Below are positions 14,719-23,172 of a stretch of DNA of 36,112 nt, piece by piece (position 1 is the stretch's first letter; each line of letters starts with the position of its first letter). The position numbers and the translations under genes were made by a program. The stretch comes from an uncultured Succinatimonas sp. (GTDB lineage: Bacteria > Pseudomonadota > Gammaproteobacteria > Enterobacterales > Succinivibrionaceae). The notes beneath the pieces are model-generated. The model searched no databases. It was not told where the DNA came from and saw only the letters and a list, made by a program, of their open reading frames with translations. Where the stretch lies: contig NZ_CAJKVK010000010.1 in the NCBI RefSeq assembly GCF_905203285.1, positions 1-36,112 of the forward strand, written 5' to 3'.

Positions 14719-15735
14719 GTGCTTGTCTATTTTATAAAACGACTGCTGATGCTGATTCCGGTGCTCTTTTGCGTCTCGATTCTGGTTTTTCTCATCATGC
14801 GCGTTTTCTCCCCGGATCCTGCATTAATCGTATTGGGACAGCACGCCACCACCGAGAAAATCAACATGTGGCGTGAATCCATGGGGTTAAACGATCCTAT
14901 CGTCACCCAGTACCTTGACTATATGAAAGCGGTATTCCAAGGCGATTTCGGCTATTCTTACTTTACCAACACCCCCGTTACCGACGAACTTTTAGCCCGT
15001 CTTCCCGCCACTATCGAACTTTCGGTTTTAGCCATTATTCTTGCAGCGTTCATAGGCATTTTCTTGGGCGTCCTTTCTGCCGTAAAGAAAAATTCCATTA
15101 TCGATAACCTCACCATGACTTCAGCCCTTATCGGTGTTTCCATGCCGGTATTCTGGCTCGGTATGCTCCTTATCATTCTTTTTTCAGGTTATCTGCACTG
15201 GTTCCCCTCAGGCGGTCGCATTGATACCCTGATGCGCCCCATGGACGGTACCGGCTTTTATCTGTATGACACCTTAATCATCGGCGACTACGAAGCTTTC
15301 TTCAACGCGCTAGAGCATGCCATACTGCCTGCAATTACCCTTGCCGGATACTCCATGGCAATCATCACCCGCATGACGCGCTCAAGCATGCTTGATATCC
15401 TGCATCAAGACTATATCCGTACCGCCCGCGCCAAGGGACTTAGCGCCGTGTCGGTTATCGGCAAACACGCTTTCCGCAACGCCTTGCTGCCTATCGTTAC
15501 CGTAATCGGACTGCAGTTTGGCTCATTGTTATCAGGCTCTATCCTTACCGAGACCGTTTTTGCCTGGCCTGGTATCGGTTCTTATTCCGTTGAGTGCATT
15601 TTACGCTCCGATTTCCCGGTGATTCAGGCGGTAGTTTTAATCATCGCCGTAATTTTTGTTGTAATGAACCTTTTAGTCGACTTGCTCTATGCCGCTTTGG
15701 ATCCGCGAGTTAAATACTCAGAGGAGAGCGCATAA
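14719..15735 (+). CDS. dppB: Peptide-type ABC transporter permease, DppB-like
   Basis: The 338-residue inner-membrane permease has a DppB/OppB layout: a first helix at about residues 9-29, a long periplasmic stretch (LVLGQHA-type segment here LIVLGQHATTEKI), then five helices and the EAA loop (DYIRTARAKGLSAVSVIGKHAFRNALLP, about residue 230 on). It begins with GTG; GAGGAA 7 bases upstream decides the start. It overlaps dppC by one base (TAATG). With DppC it forms the channel of the importer. The stretch of about 208 bases before it holds three inverted repeats, so it may be expressed below dppA. Confidence 0.93.
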   Translation: MLVYFIKRLLMLIPVLFCVSILVFLIMRVFSPDPALIVLGQHATTEKINMWRESMGLNDPIVTQYLDYMKAVFQGDFGYSYFTNTPVTDELLARLPATIELSVLAIILAAFIGIFLGVLSAVKKNSIIDNLTMTSALIGVSMPVFWLGMLLIILFSGYLHWFPSGGRIDTLMRPMDGTGFYLYDTLIIGDYEAFFNALEHAILPAITLAGYSMAIITRMTRSSMLDILHQDYIRTARAKGLSAVSVIGKHAFRNALLPIVTVIGLQFGSLLSGSILTETVFAWPGIGSYSVECILRSDFPVIQAVVLIIAVIFVVMNLLVDLLYAALDPRVKYSEESA

Positions 15736-16634
15736 TGTCCGAACTGACAAAAGAACTTAAAAAGCCCCGCAGCTCCCGTTTTTCCGACATGTGGGCATCG
15801 ATTTACTCAAATAAAGCCGCGCTTACGGGACTTATCATTATCGCGCTTTTGGTTATATGCGCGATTACCGTTGCTATCTGCGATGCTTTGGGCATTCAAA
15901 TTCTGCCTTACGATCCGAATCTTGCCGATATGGACAATGCCTTCGTCGCTCCCTGCGCCGAGCACTGGTTCGGAACCGATCAGCTAGGCCGCGATATTTT
16001 CAGCCGCGTTATCGACGGTACCAAGATATCATTAAGCGTCGGCGTCGCCGCCGTCTCTTTCTCTTTAATCTTAGGCACCATCTTAGGCGCTTTAGGCGGT
16101 TTTTACGGAGGAAAGCTTGATAACATCATCATGCGCTTTATGGACGTGATTTTATCCGTTCCTTCCATTTTGCTTGCCATCGCTTTCATGGCCGCATTAG
16201 GCCGCGGACTTGATAAAGCGGTGCTCGCCATCGGCATCGTGTCCATTCCCGAGTACGCGCGTATTGCCAGAAGCTGCGTGATGGCGGTAAAAGCCAATGA
16301 TTATATTCAGGCGGCCATCGTCTCAGGCGACAGTAACCTGCGCATCATCTTCAGACATATTCTGCCCAATATCACCTCCCCTATCGTGGTGCGCGCCACT
16401 TTAGGCATTTCAATTGCCGTTCTTGATACGGCGGCTTTGGGATTTTTAGGCTTGGGCGTGCAGCCTCCGTATGCCGAATGGGGCGATATGCTGGCCCGTT
16501 CCCGCGGTTTTATATTCTCCGCACCATATACGCTGCTCTTTCCGGGTCTTGCCATAACCATCACCGTACTTGCGTTTAATCTTTTCGGTGACGGTCTGCG
16601 CGATGCCCTCGACCCGCGTTCAAGAAGAAGATAG
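15735..16634 (+). CDS. dppC: Peptide-type ABC transporter permease, DppC-like
   Basis: The 299-residue partner permease has a DppC/OppC N-terminal tail and first helix (about residues 28-52), then the HWFGTDQLGRDIFSRV segment typical of this subfamily (about 75-90). The EAA loop follows (YIQAAIVSGDSNLRIIFRHILPN, near residue 195). The protein ends in DALDPRSRRR. Its ATG overlaps the dppB stop, so translation is coupled. It pairs with DppB in the inner membrane. Confidence 0.93.
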   Translation: MSELTKELKKPRSSRFSDMWASIYSNKAALTGLIIIALLVICAITVAICDALGIQILPYDPNLADMDNAFVAPCAEHWFGTDQLGRDIFSRVIDGTKISLSVGVAAVSFSLILGTILGALGGFYGGKLDNIIMRFMDVILSVPSILLAIAFMAALGRGLDKAVLAIGIVSIPEYARIARSCVMAVKANDYIQAAIVSGDSNLRIIFRHILPNITSPIVVRATLGISIAVLDTAALGFLGLGVQPPYAEWGDMLARSRGFIFSAPYTLLFPGLAITITVLAFNLFGDGLRDALDPRSRRR

Positions 16635-16642
16635 GAGCTGCC

Positions 16643-17614
16643 ATGTTACTTGAAGTAGAACACCTTACTACTGAGTTTGCGACACGCCGCGGTCCTGTCC
16701 AGGCAATCCGCGACGTAAGCTTTTCCATAGATAAAGGCGAAATCCTGGCTTTAGTCGGAGAATCAGGATCGGGCAAATCCGTAACCTCATTATCGATAAT
16801 GAGGCTTTTAAGCTCCAACGGAACCATTTTGCCAAGCTCGGTAATTAAATTTAACGGCACGGATTTAATGACGCTTTCTGAAAAACAGATGCGGCACATC
16901 CGCGGCAACCGCATTTCCATGATCTTCCAAGAGCCGATGACCTCCCTAAATCCGATTTTTACGGTCGGAGATCAGATTTTAGAAAGCATCAGGCTGCACA
17001 CGAAATTAAATAAAAAAGAAGCTAAAGAAAAACTTTTGCATCTTCTTGATACCGTAGGTATTCCCAATCCGGCAAAAAGAATCAACGATTATCCGCATCA
17101 GATGTCAGGCGGCATGCGTCAGCGCATCATGATTGCCATGGCGATGGCCTGTGAACCGGAGCTGCTTATCGCGGATGAGCCCACCACCGCGCTTGACGTT
17201 ACCATTCAGGCCCAAATTCTTGATCTTATTTACAAGATGCGCGAGAAATTCAACATCTCGGTGCTGCTTATTACTCATGATTTGGGTGTCGTTGCCGAGG
17301 CCGCCGATAAAGTGGCGGTCATGTACTGCGGACGCATCGTTGAGCAGGGAACTACCGAAGAGATCCTAACGAATCCTTATCATCCTTATACTTTAGGCCT
17401 TTTAAAATCCATTCCGCGCCTTGATGATCACGCGTCGAGACTTTATATGATCCCCGGAATGGTTCCTCCGCCTGAAGAGGTTCCTGAAGGATGCGCTTTT
17501 GCCGATCGCTGCGATCGCTGCAGCGAACATTGCCGTCAGGCTCTTCCTCCGCTTAAGGTTATAGGCGACAGAAAAGTGCGCTGCATCAATTTTGAAGGAC
17601 AGGGTAATTTATGA
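16643..17614 (+). CDS. dppD: Peptide-type ABC transporter ATPase, DppD-like
   Basis: One of two ATP-hydrolysing subunits. In its 323 residues the Walker A (GESGSGKS), Q-loop (FQEPMTSLNP), ABC signature (MSGGMRQRI), Walker B (LLIADEPTTALD) and H-loop (LITHDLG) are intact. The C-terminal oligopeptide-type extension contains a cysteine cluster (CAFADRCDRCSEHC). In this subfamily such cysteines can hold an iron-sulphur cluster. AGGAGCTG lies just before the ATG. It overlaps dppF by four bases (ATGA). Confidence 0.94.
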   Translation: MLLEVEHLTTEFATRRGPVQAIRDVSFSIDKGEILALVGESGSGKSVTSLSIMRLLSSNGTILPSSVIKFNGTDLMTLSEKQMRHIRGNRISMIFQEPMTSLNPIFTVGDQILESIRLHTKLNKKEAKEKLLHLLDTVGIPNPAKRINDYPHQMSGGMRQRIMIAMAMACEPELLIADEPTTALDVTIQAQILDLIYKMREKFNISVLLITHDLGVVAEAADKVAVMYCGRIVEQGTTEEILTNPYHPYTLGLLKSIPRLDDHASRLYMIPGMVPPPEEVPEGCAFADRCDRCSEHCRQALPPLKVIGDRKVRCINFEGQGNL

Positions 17615-18606
17615 CCGAAAAGAACCAAGAAATCCTGCTTTCTTTAAAAAACTTATGTAAATATTTTGAAATAAAAAGCGGTCTTTTCAACCATAAAAAA
17701 AGTTACTTAAAGGCTGTGGACAACCTGTCTTTGGATATTTACAAAGGCGAAGCTTTCGGTCTTGTCGGAGAGTCGGGCTGCGGTAAAACCACTTTAGGCA
17801 AAATGATCGCGGGACTTTACCATCCGACCAGCGGACAGATTTTATTTAACGGTACCGATCTTGCATCATTAAGTCGTAATGAACGCCGCAGATTCTGCCG
17901 CGACATTCAGATGATCTTCCAGGATCCCTACTCTTCTTTAAATCCCCGCATGACGGTCGAGGAAATCATCGCCGAGCCGATGATTGTCAATCATACCCAC
18001 GACAAATCCGAAATCGGCCCGCGCGTTGAACATCTTTTAAACTGCGTAGGACTAGCTTCATCATACAAAAACCGTTACCCGCACGAATTCTCGGGCGGAC
18101 AAAGGCAAAGGATCGGCATTGCAAGAGCTTTAGCCGTCTCCCCCAAACTTATCATTTGCGATGAAGCGGTTTCGGCTTTGGACGTTTCCATTCAGGCGCA
18201 GATTTTAAACCTGCTTGCCGATCTGAAAGAAGAATTCGGGCTTACTTATCTTTTCATCGCGCACGGTCTTGCCGCAGTCAAGCACATCTCCGACCGCATC
18301 GGCGTCATGTACTTAGGATCAATCCTTGAAGTAGCGCCCAAAGCATCAATCTACGACGATCCGCGTCATCCTTACACCAAAGCGCTTATTTCAGCCATTC
18401 CCGTAATCGATCCGAAAAAGCGTAAAGAGAGGATCCTGCTTACAGGCGATTTGCCAAGTCCCATCGATCCTCCGCAAGGCTGCCGTTTTGCCTCACGATG
18501 TTTTATGAAATGCAATCAAAAAGATGAAGCGCAAATATTAAAACCCTGCGCGCCAAATCATCTGGTTGCCTGCATCAAAGAAACCCCGGATCTTACACAT
18601 GAGTAA
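17611..18606 (+). CDS. dppF: Peptide-type ABC transporter ATPase, DppF-like
   Basis: The second ATPase has 331 residues: Walker A (GESGCGKTT), Q-loop (FQDPYSSLNPR), signature (FSGGQRQRIG), Walker B (LIICDEAVSALD, where the usual Pro after Glu is Ala) and H-loop (IAHGLAAV, with Gly in place of the common Asp after His). The C-terminal extension again has cysteines (GCRFASRCFMKC). It starts within the dppD stop (ATGA) and its end overlaps the MATE gene by 8 bases, so all six genes are probably one transcript. Confidence 0.93.
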   Translation: MTEKNQEILLSLKNLCKYFEIKSGLFNHKKSYLKAVDNLSLDIYKGEAFGLVGESGCGKTTLGKMIAGLYHPTSGQILFNGTDLASLSRNERRRFCRDIQMIFQDPYSSLNPRMTVEEIIAEPMIVNHTHDKSEIGPRVEHLLNCVGLASSYKNRYPHEFSGGQRQRIGIARALAVSPKLIICDEAVSALDVSIQAQILNLLADLKEEFGLTYLFIAHGLAAVKHISDRIGVMYLGSILEVAPKASIYDDPRHPYTKALISAIPVIDPKKRKERILLTGDLPSPIDPPQGCRFASRCFMKCNQKDEAQILKPCAPNHLVACIKETPDLTHE

Positions 18607-19978
18607 ATTCTCAGCACAGGACTTTTCCACCGGATCGGTTTACAAACATCTTCTTAACCTGGCCGTGCCCATGACCGCGGCCATGATAGTTCAAGTCTGC
18701 TACAGTCTTGTCGACAGAATTTACTTAGGCCATCTTTCAGATACTTCCAATATGGCGCTTACGGGACTTGGTTTGTCCTTCCCGTTGATTTCCATCGTCA
18801 TGGCTTTCACCAGCCTCTTTTCCACCGGAGCCACGCCGCTTTTTTCCATGTACCGCGGCAAACAGGAGCCTAAGACCGCGCAAAGAATATTGGACAGCAC
18901 CTATGCCATGATCCTGTTTTTTGCCGCAGGATTGATGCTTATTTTCTATACCGGATTTAAACCCATCATTTATCTCTTCGGCGGCAGCGATTTAAGTTAT
19001 CCCTACGCAAGGGACTACCTTTTAATCTATCTTTTAGGTACTCCTTTAGTGATGTTAAGCTCGGGCCTTAGCGGTTTTATCAACGCTCAAGGCTTTCCTA
19101 AAGTCGCGATGCTAAGCGTAATGGCCGGAGCTGTCATCAACATCATCCTCGATCCGATTTTCATCTTTTATTTAGATCTTAAAATTCAAGGCGCGGCCAT
19201 CGCCTCGGTTATTTCCCAGGCGGTATCGGCATTTATGGTGATCCGTTTTTTAACCGGGAAAAAATCTTTATTCAAGCTAAGGCTTAACCGCTTAAAACCT
19301 GACTTTAAGCTCTGCAGGCAAATTGTAGGCTTAGGCATTACCGGATTTACGATGCAAGGTACCAACGGCATTGTGCAGATCGCCTGTAACGTAACGCTAA
19401 AAGCGCACGGCGGCGATATTTATATCGGTATCATGACCGTTTTAATGTCGGTGCGCGACGTAATCTTTTTACCGATGCACGGACTTACCGACGCGGCCAA
19501 ACCTATCATCGCTTTCAACTACGGCGCAGGACTTCTTTCCCGCATCAAGCAAAGCATCTGCTTTACGGCAATAAGCGCCACGTCTTATCTTTTTATCTGC
19601 TGGCTGATTATTTTCTATAATCCTGAAATCATCTTCGCGGTCTTTAACGCTGACGTCAACACTGAAGCTTTAGGCGTTCCCGCCCTGCATATCTACTTCT
19701 TCGGTTTCTTCATGATGGCGCTGCACGCTACCGGACAAACCACGTTCGTGGGACTTGGCAAAGCCAAGCCCGCCGTGTTCTTCGCGCTGTTTAGAAAGGT
19801 GCTAATCGTGGTACCGCTTACCCTTATTCTTCCTCAGATCGGGGATTTAGGCGTAAAAGGCGTATTTATGGCTGAGCCTATTTCCAACTGGCTAAGCGGT
19901 ATTTTCTGTTTTGGCATGATGCTCTATACGGTAAAAATCCTGTTTAAAGAGCATCAGCAGCATCCTCTACCTACTTAA
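18599..19978 (+). CDS. MATE-family efflux transporter
   Basis: The 459-residue inner-membrane protein has about 12 hydrophobic helices in two related halves. MATE segments are visible, such as NLAVPMTAAMIVQVCYSLVD at the start and GLSGFINAQGFPK near residue 160. Such proteins export drugs or metabolites in exchange for Na+ or H+; the substrate is unknown. The ATG at 18599 lies inside the end of dppF (ATGAGTAA). An earlier in-frame ATG at 18566 would add 11 residues inside dppF, and I reject it because residue 1 at 18599 fits MATE N-termini. The 3' end overlaps the convergent PHP gene by 8 bases. Confidence 0.88.
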   Translation: MSKFSAQDFSTGSVYKHLLNLAVPMTAAMIVQVCYSLVDRIYLGHLSDTSNMALTGLGLSFPLISIVMAFTSLFSTGATPLFSMYRGKQEPKTAQRILDSTYAMILFFAAGLMLIFYTGFKPIIYLFGGSDLSYPYARDYLLIYLLGTPLVMLSSGLSGFINAQGFPKVAMLSVMAGAVINIILDPIFIFYLDLKIQGAAIASVISQAVSAFMVIRFLTGKKSLFKLRLNRLKPDFKLCRQIVGLGITGFTMQGTNGIVQIACNVTLKAHGGDIYIGIMTVLMSVRDVIFLPMHGLTDAAKPIIAFNYGAGLLSRIKQSICFTAISATSYLFICWLIIFYNPEIIFAVFNADVNTEALGVPALHIYFFGFFMMALHATGQTTFVGLGKAKPAVFFALFRKVLIVVPLTLILPQIGDLGVKGVFMAEPISNWLSGIFCFGMMLYTVKILFKEHQQHPLPT

Positions 19979-20720
19979 AGGGAGTGAAATACTCGCGCAG
20001 CTCCTTAATCGGGGCATGTCCGCGTGACTCAAGAAAATCAAGAACCTTGGCAGGGCTTGTGTTAATCACGTTTTCATAACCGAGTCCCGCGTCTTCAAGG
20101 ACCTTTATCGACTCGTCAAAACAGCCTAAAAATGAAGCGATATGGGCATCGGATCCAAGGGATATGGCATTACCGAGACGAGCGGCGATTTTAGCAATCT
20201 TTACGCAGTTGTCATGACAGCCAAAGCGGGCGTTTACCGAAGTTGACGCGTTGATTTCAATCGCGACGTTATGCTCTTTGGCGCAAGCTAAAACTTCCTC
20301 ATAATCAATCGGATATAAGCGAGCACCGGGATGCGCCAAAATATCGACTTTTCCTGATTCGATTACTTTAATTAAAAGTCTGGTGTGCTCTTTTTCGTTG
20401 GTCGGAGTGTAATTTGAATGTAAGGCCGCCAAAACGATATCCAGTTTTTCACGGATATAGTCCTCAATATCAAGGCATCCGTCTTCGGTGATATTGGCTT
20501 CAATGCCGCGCAGCACGGCTACATTACGGATAATGCGCGGGACAACCGTCAAATTGCTAAAGTGCCATTTATGCGGGCCGTCGGCTAAGGTAGGGCCATG
20601 ATCGGTGGTTGCGAACATTGAAATTCCGGTATCCACCGCCTGCTCTACGTATTCGCCCAAAGTACTGTAAGCATGGGAGCATGCAACGGTATGAGTATGT
20701 AAATCAACTTGAAATCTCAT
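19971..20720 (-). CDS. PHP-domain phosphoesterase (YcdX family)
   Basis: The 249-residue PHP protein has metal ligands in the usual order: H8 and H10 (DLHTHT), H16 (CSH), the TTDHGP aspartate-histidine, ALHSN, ILAHPG and GSDAHIASFLG. E. coli YcdX binds zinc and has phosphatase activity and a role in swarming; the physiological substrate is not settled. It follows the HAD-NUDIX fusion by 9 bases on the same strand and is the last gene of the long minus-strand run. Its end overlaps the convergent MATE gene. Confidence 0.88.
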   Translation of the reverse strand: MRFQVDLHTHTVACSHAYSTLGEYVEQAVDTGISMFATTDHGPTLADGPHKWHFSNLTVVPRIIRNVAVLRGIEANITEDGCLDIEDYIREKLDIVLAALHSNYTPTNEKEHTRLLIKVIESGKVDILAHPGARLYPIDYEEVLACAKEHNVAIEINASTSVNARFGCHDNCVKIAKIAARLGNAISLGSDAHIASFLGCFDESIKVLEDAGLGYENVINTSPAKVLDFLESRGHAPIKELREYFTPFK

Positions 20721-20729
20721 AATTTTTCC

Positions 20730-22016
20730 TTAATCTACAATCGGCTGCCAATCCTTATTCTCATAAGCGGCAAAGCACATCATAAGCTGTTCATAAGACG
20801 TGGTATCAACTCTAAGTTTATCAAGAGGAAGCTCGTCTTTCCCAAAATATTTACGCTCTGAAGTTTCATTATTTTTAACAAACGCCAAAGCTTCATGGCG
20901 GCACAATACGAAAGCTTTTATGATCCCGTAAGGCAATGGCGGACTGTTGTAGCGTCTTCTGTCCAAAAGCGCGACAAGTTTATAGGGAACTGCCTTCACG
21001 CAGGCCTCTTCCCTTAACTCTTTAACCACATTGGAAAAAATAGTTCCGTCTTCCTCGCACCAGCCGCCTGGCATACTCCATAAACCGCTTGTTTCTTTAA
21101 CCAGAAGAATTCTGCCGCGATCGTCAAAAGCCGCGCCGCGGGTATCGATTTTAGGGGTGATATATCCTTTGTCAAAACAAAAGGCGTCTTTAATTTGTTG
21201 AAGCGGGGCATCGGTATACGTGTGCATGATTTCAAGCGCGATTTCACGAAGCCTGGTAAAACGCTCGATATCAAAGCGATCTTTTGAATAGGCAAGACCG
21301 ATTTGCCCGATTGCCTGAATTTCCCGAGCCCATTTAAACCACAGCATTTTAGAGTCATCACTTTTAACGGTTGCCGTTAATACCGACCACGGGGAAGCAA
21401 AATAATGCGTGCAGTTTAAATGCTCTTTTTGGGTGTATCCCCAAAGGGCAAGGGCAAAATCCACTCCGGCTTTATCGGCGCATTCAAGATCGGTCTTGGT
21501 GTCACCGATAAATAAAATCTCATGAGGCTTGGCGCCCGTATCCTGCATATACTTTAAAAGAGAATCGGGGTAAGGCTTAGGATGTTCAACATCGTCAGAG
21601 CATACCGCTTTTATAAAATACGGGGATAACTCAAGCGGAATATAATCGCCTAAAATTCCGTATTTACCGTAGTCAGACCGTTTTCTAGAAGTAATAATGC
21701 CAAGTTTTACGCCGCGGTTTTTTAAAATATCCAAAACCGCTAAAACTCCGTCAAAAAGCTTAACTGATGAAGATCGCTTTTCAATTGCCTTACACCATTT
21801 AGCGTAAGCTTCAGGAATTTTATCCTCGGAAAAACCGACGCTTTTAAGCGCTTCGTTAGACGGCAAGCCGAAAACCCGCCCCAGGCTTTCAACTGTTTCC
21901 AAAGTATCGGGGAAGTATTCTTTTACCACCTCATACAAAGAAATAACGTCGGCATCATGCGTGTCAACCAGCGTTCCGTCCAAATCAAATAAAATATGGC
22001 TATAACGATTTTGCAT
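20730..22016 (-). CDS. HAD-family phosphatase fused to a NUDIX hydrolase
   Basis: The N-terminal half (about residues 1-215) is a HAD phosphatase with DLDGT (DxD nucleophile), IITSRK, KPYPDSL and GDTKTDLECADKAG. The C-terminal half has a NUDIX N-terminal helper domain (GQIGLAYSKDRFDIERFTRL, about 240-290) like that of CDP-choline-type NUDIX proteins. A NUDIX box follows (PGGWCEEDG ... KELREEACV). The metal-binding EL-REE core is kept, while the first box Glu is Gly and the final Gly is Cys. The fusion suggests sequential pyrophosphate cleavage and dephosphorylation of one nucleotide-linked substrate; this is inference. It overlaps trmO by 17 bases. Confidence 0.85.
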   Translation of the reverse strand: MQNRYSHILFDLDGTLVDTHDADVISLYEVVKEYFPDTLETVESLGRVFGLPSNEALKSVGFSEDKIPEAYAKWCKAIEKRSSSVKLFDGVLAVLDILKNRGVKLGIITSRKRSDYGKYGILGDYIPLELSPYFIKAVCSDDVEHPKPYPDSLLKYMQDTGAKPHEILFIGDTKTDLECADKAGVDFALALWGYTQKEHLNCTHYFASPWSVLTATVKSDDSKMLWFKWAREIQAIGQIGLAYSKDRFDIERFTRLREIALEIMHTYTDAPLQQIKDAFCFDKGYITPKIDTRGAAFDDRGRILLVKETSGLWSMPGGWCEEDGTIFSNVVKELREEACVKAVPYKLVALLDRRRYNSPPLPYGIIKAFVLCRHEALAFVKNNETSERKYFGKDELPLDKLRVDTTSYEQLMMCFAAYENKDWQPIVD

Positions 22017-22737
22017 TTTTATTACTAAGCTTAATTACATCACATACTATAATTTTATTCCCTTCTGCCTTAAAAGCTATGTCATAGCCGTTAAAAGCGA
22101 CCTTATAAATTTTGCCGTCCTCTTTTTTGCCTTTATAGGCAGGCCGCGGATCCTGCGCCAAAATTTCCGTTACGGCCTGTCGTTCTTTTAAAGTAAAAAC
22201 GTTTAACAGATCTAAAACTTCAGGCAAAAAAACAACTTCTTTGACTGAAGGAGGCTTATCCGCAAAACCGCCCTTTGCTTCAGGATGAGCGTCAACGAAA
22301 GGAATATAAGGCTTAATATCGATGATCGGAGTGCCGTCAACCAAATCGGCACCTGAAACCTCAAGATAAGCCCTGCCGTTTTCTTCTCCTACCTTTTCAA
22401 GCTTAACCACCGAAAGACCTATTCTTGACGGGCGAAACGGAGAGCGGGAGGCAAAAACGCCCACCCGTTTATTGCCGCCAAGCCGCGGAGGCCGTACCGT
22501 GGCTTTAAAATCAGAGTACGGTGCTTTATCGAAAATAAACAGAAGATGAATATGAGAAAAACCCTGCAGGCCTTTAAAAGCCTCAGGGTCGCAATACGGA
22601 GGAATGAAAGTGATTTTGCTTACGACAGACGGCGCCAAACCGGGCTGCCGCGGTACGGCAAATTTCTGCAAATACGGACTATGAATAAAGCCTATAGGAT
22701 GCAGGGAAAATTGCGGTATATCTTTAATCTCACTCAT
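22000..22737 (-). CDS. trmO: tRNA (N6-threonylcarbamoyladenosine-37)-N6-methyltransferase TrmO
   Basis: TrmO (TsaA/YaeB) uses S-adenosylmethionine to methylate t6A37 in certain threonine tRNAs. The 245-residue protein begins FSLHPIGFIHSPYLQKFAVP and has FSHIHLLFIFD, then RPPRLGGNKRVGVFASRSPF and RPSRIGLS, all hallmark segments, followed by the C-terminal domain with DPRPAY. It begins inside the end of rcsF (8-base overlap), the same order as in E. coli, and its own end overlaps the HAD-NUDIX start. Full length, no defect seen. Confidence 0.95.
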   Translation of the reverse strand: MSEIKDIPQFSLHPIGFIHSPYLQKFAVPRQPGLAPSVVSKITFIPPYCDPEAFKGLQGFSHIHLLFIFDKAPYSDFKATVRPPRLGGNKRVGVFASRSPFRPSRIGLSVVKLEKVGEENGRAYLEVSGADLVDGTPIIDIKPYIPFVDAHPEAKGGFADKPPSVKEVVFLPEVLDLLNVFTLKERQAVTEILAQDPRPAYKGKKEDGKIYKVAFNGYDIAFKAEGNKIIVCDVIKLSNKNAKSL

Positions 22738-23104
22738 TTACTAACAATGCATCGGCATAGCAAGTAACCGAAACCTGACATGACGGAGTTTTGTTAATCT
22801 TAACGCATTTACCGAACACCACGGCATTAGCGCCCATATCGGCAGCCTTACGGCGCGCGTCAGTTCGTGCGTCAGCTTCATTTGCCGGAAAATCCCTATC
22901 GTCAATCTGACAGGATAAGCCTCTTACCAAACCTAAAGACTTATAGTTCTTGCCGGTAAGACCCTCATAGGTACTGTCTTCAACTGCCGAAGCCTTGTAA
23001 TAATCCTTAAAATTATCAGGATCAAGGTTGGTGTTAAAAGCGACGCTTTCACAAGCGCAAAGGCCGCAAGACACGGCAAAAATCAAAGCACAAGACTTAA
23101 ACAT
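22730..23104 (-). CDS. rcsF: RcsF-like outer-membrane lipoprotein
   Basis: RcsF senses envelope stress for the Rcs phosphorelay. The 124-residue product has a lipobox LCAC (acylated Cys18). Four cysteines at 65, 100, 109 and 115 have exactly the spacing (35, 9, 6) of the two non-consecutive disulphides of E. coli RcsF. Segments DARRKAADMGANAV and GLVRGLSC also fit, and trmO follows as in E. coli. The start at 23104 has GAGGAA 9 bases upstream; an in-frame ATG nine codons earlier lacks this. Unlike E. coli RcsF, the linker after the lipid anchor has no proline-rich stretch. Whether the rest of the Rcs system exists here is unknown. Confidence 0.85.
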   Translation of the reverse strand: MFKSCALIFAVSCGLCACESVAFNTNLDPDNFKDYYKASAVEDSTYEGLTGKNYKSLGLVRGLSCQIDDRDFPANEADARTDARRKAADMGANAVVFGKCVKINKTPSCQVSVTCYADALLVNE

Positions 23105-23172
23105 CACAAAAAATTCCTCAAAATTCTGCAAGCAAAGCCAAGATAAGTCTTAAATATTTTTCTCTGCCAAGC

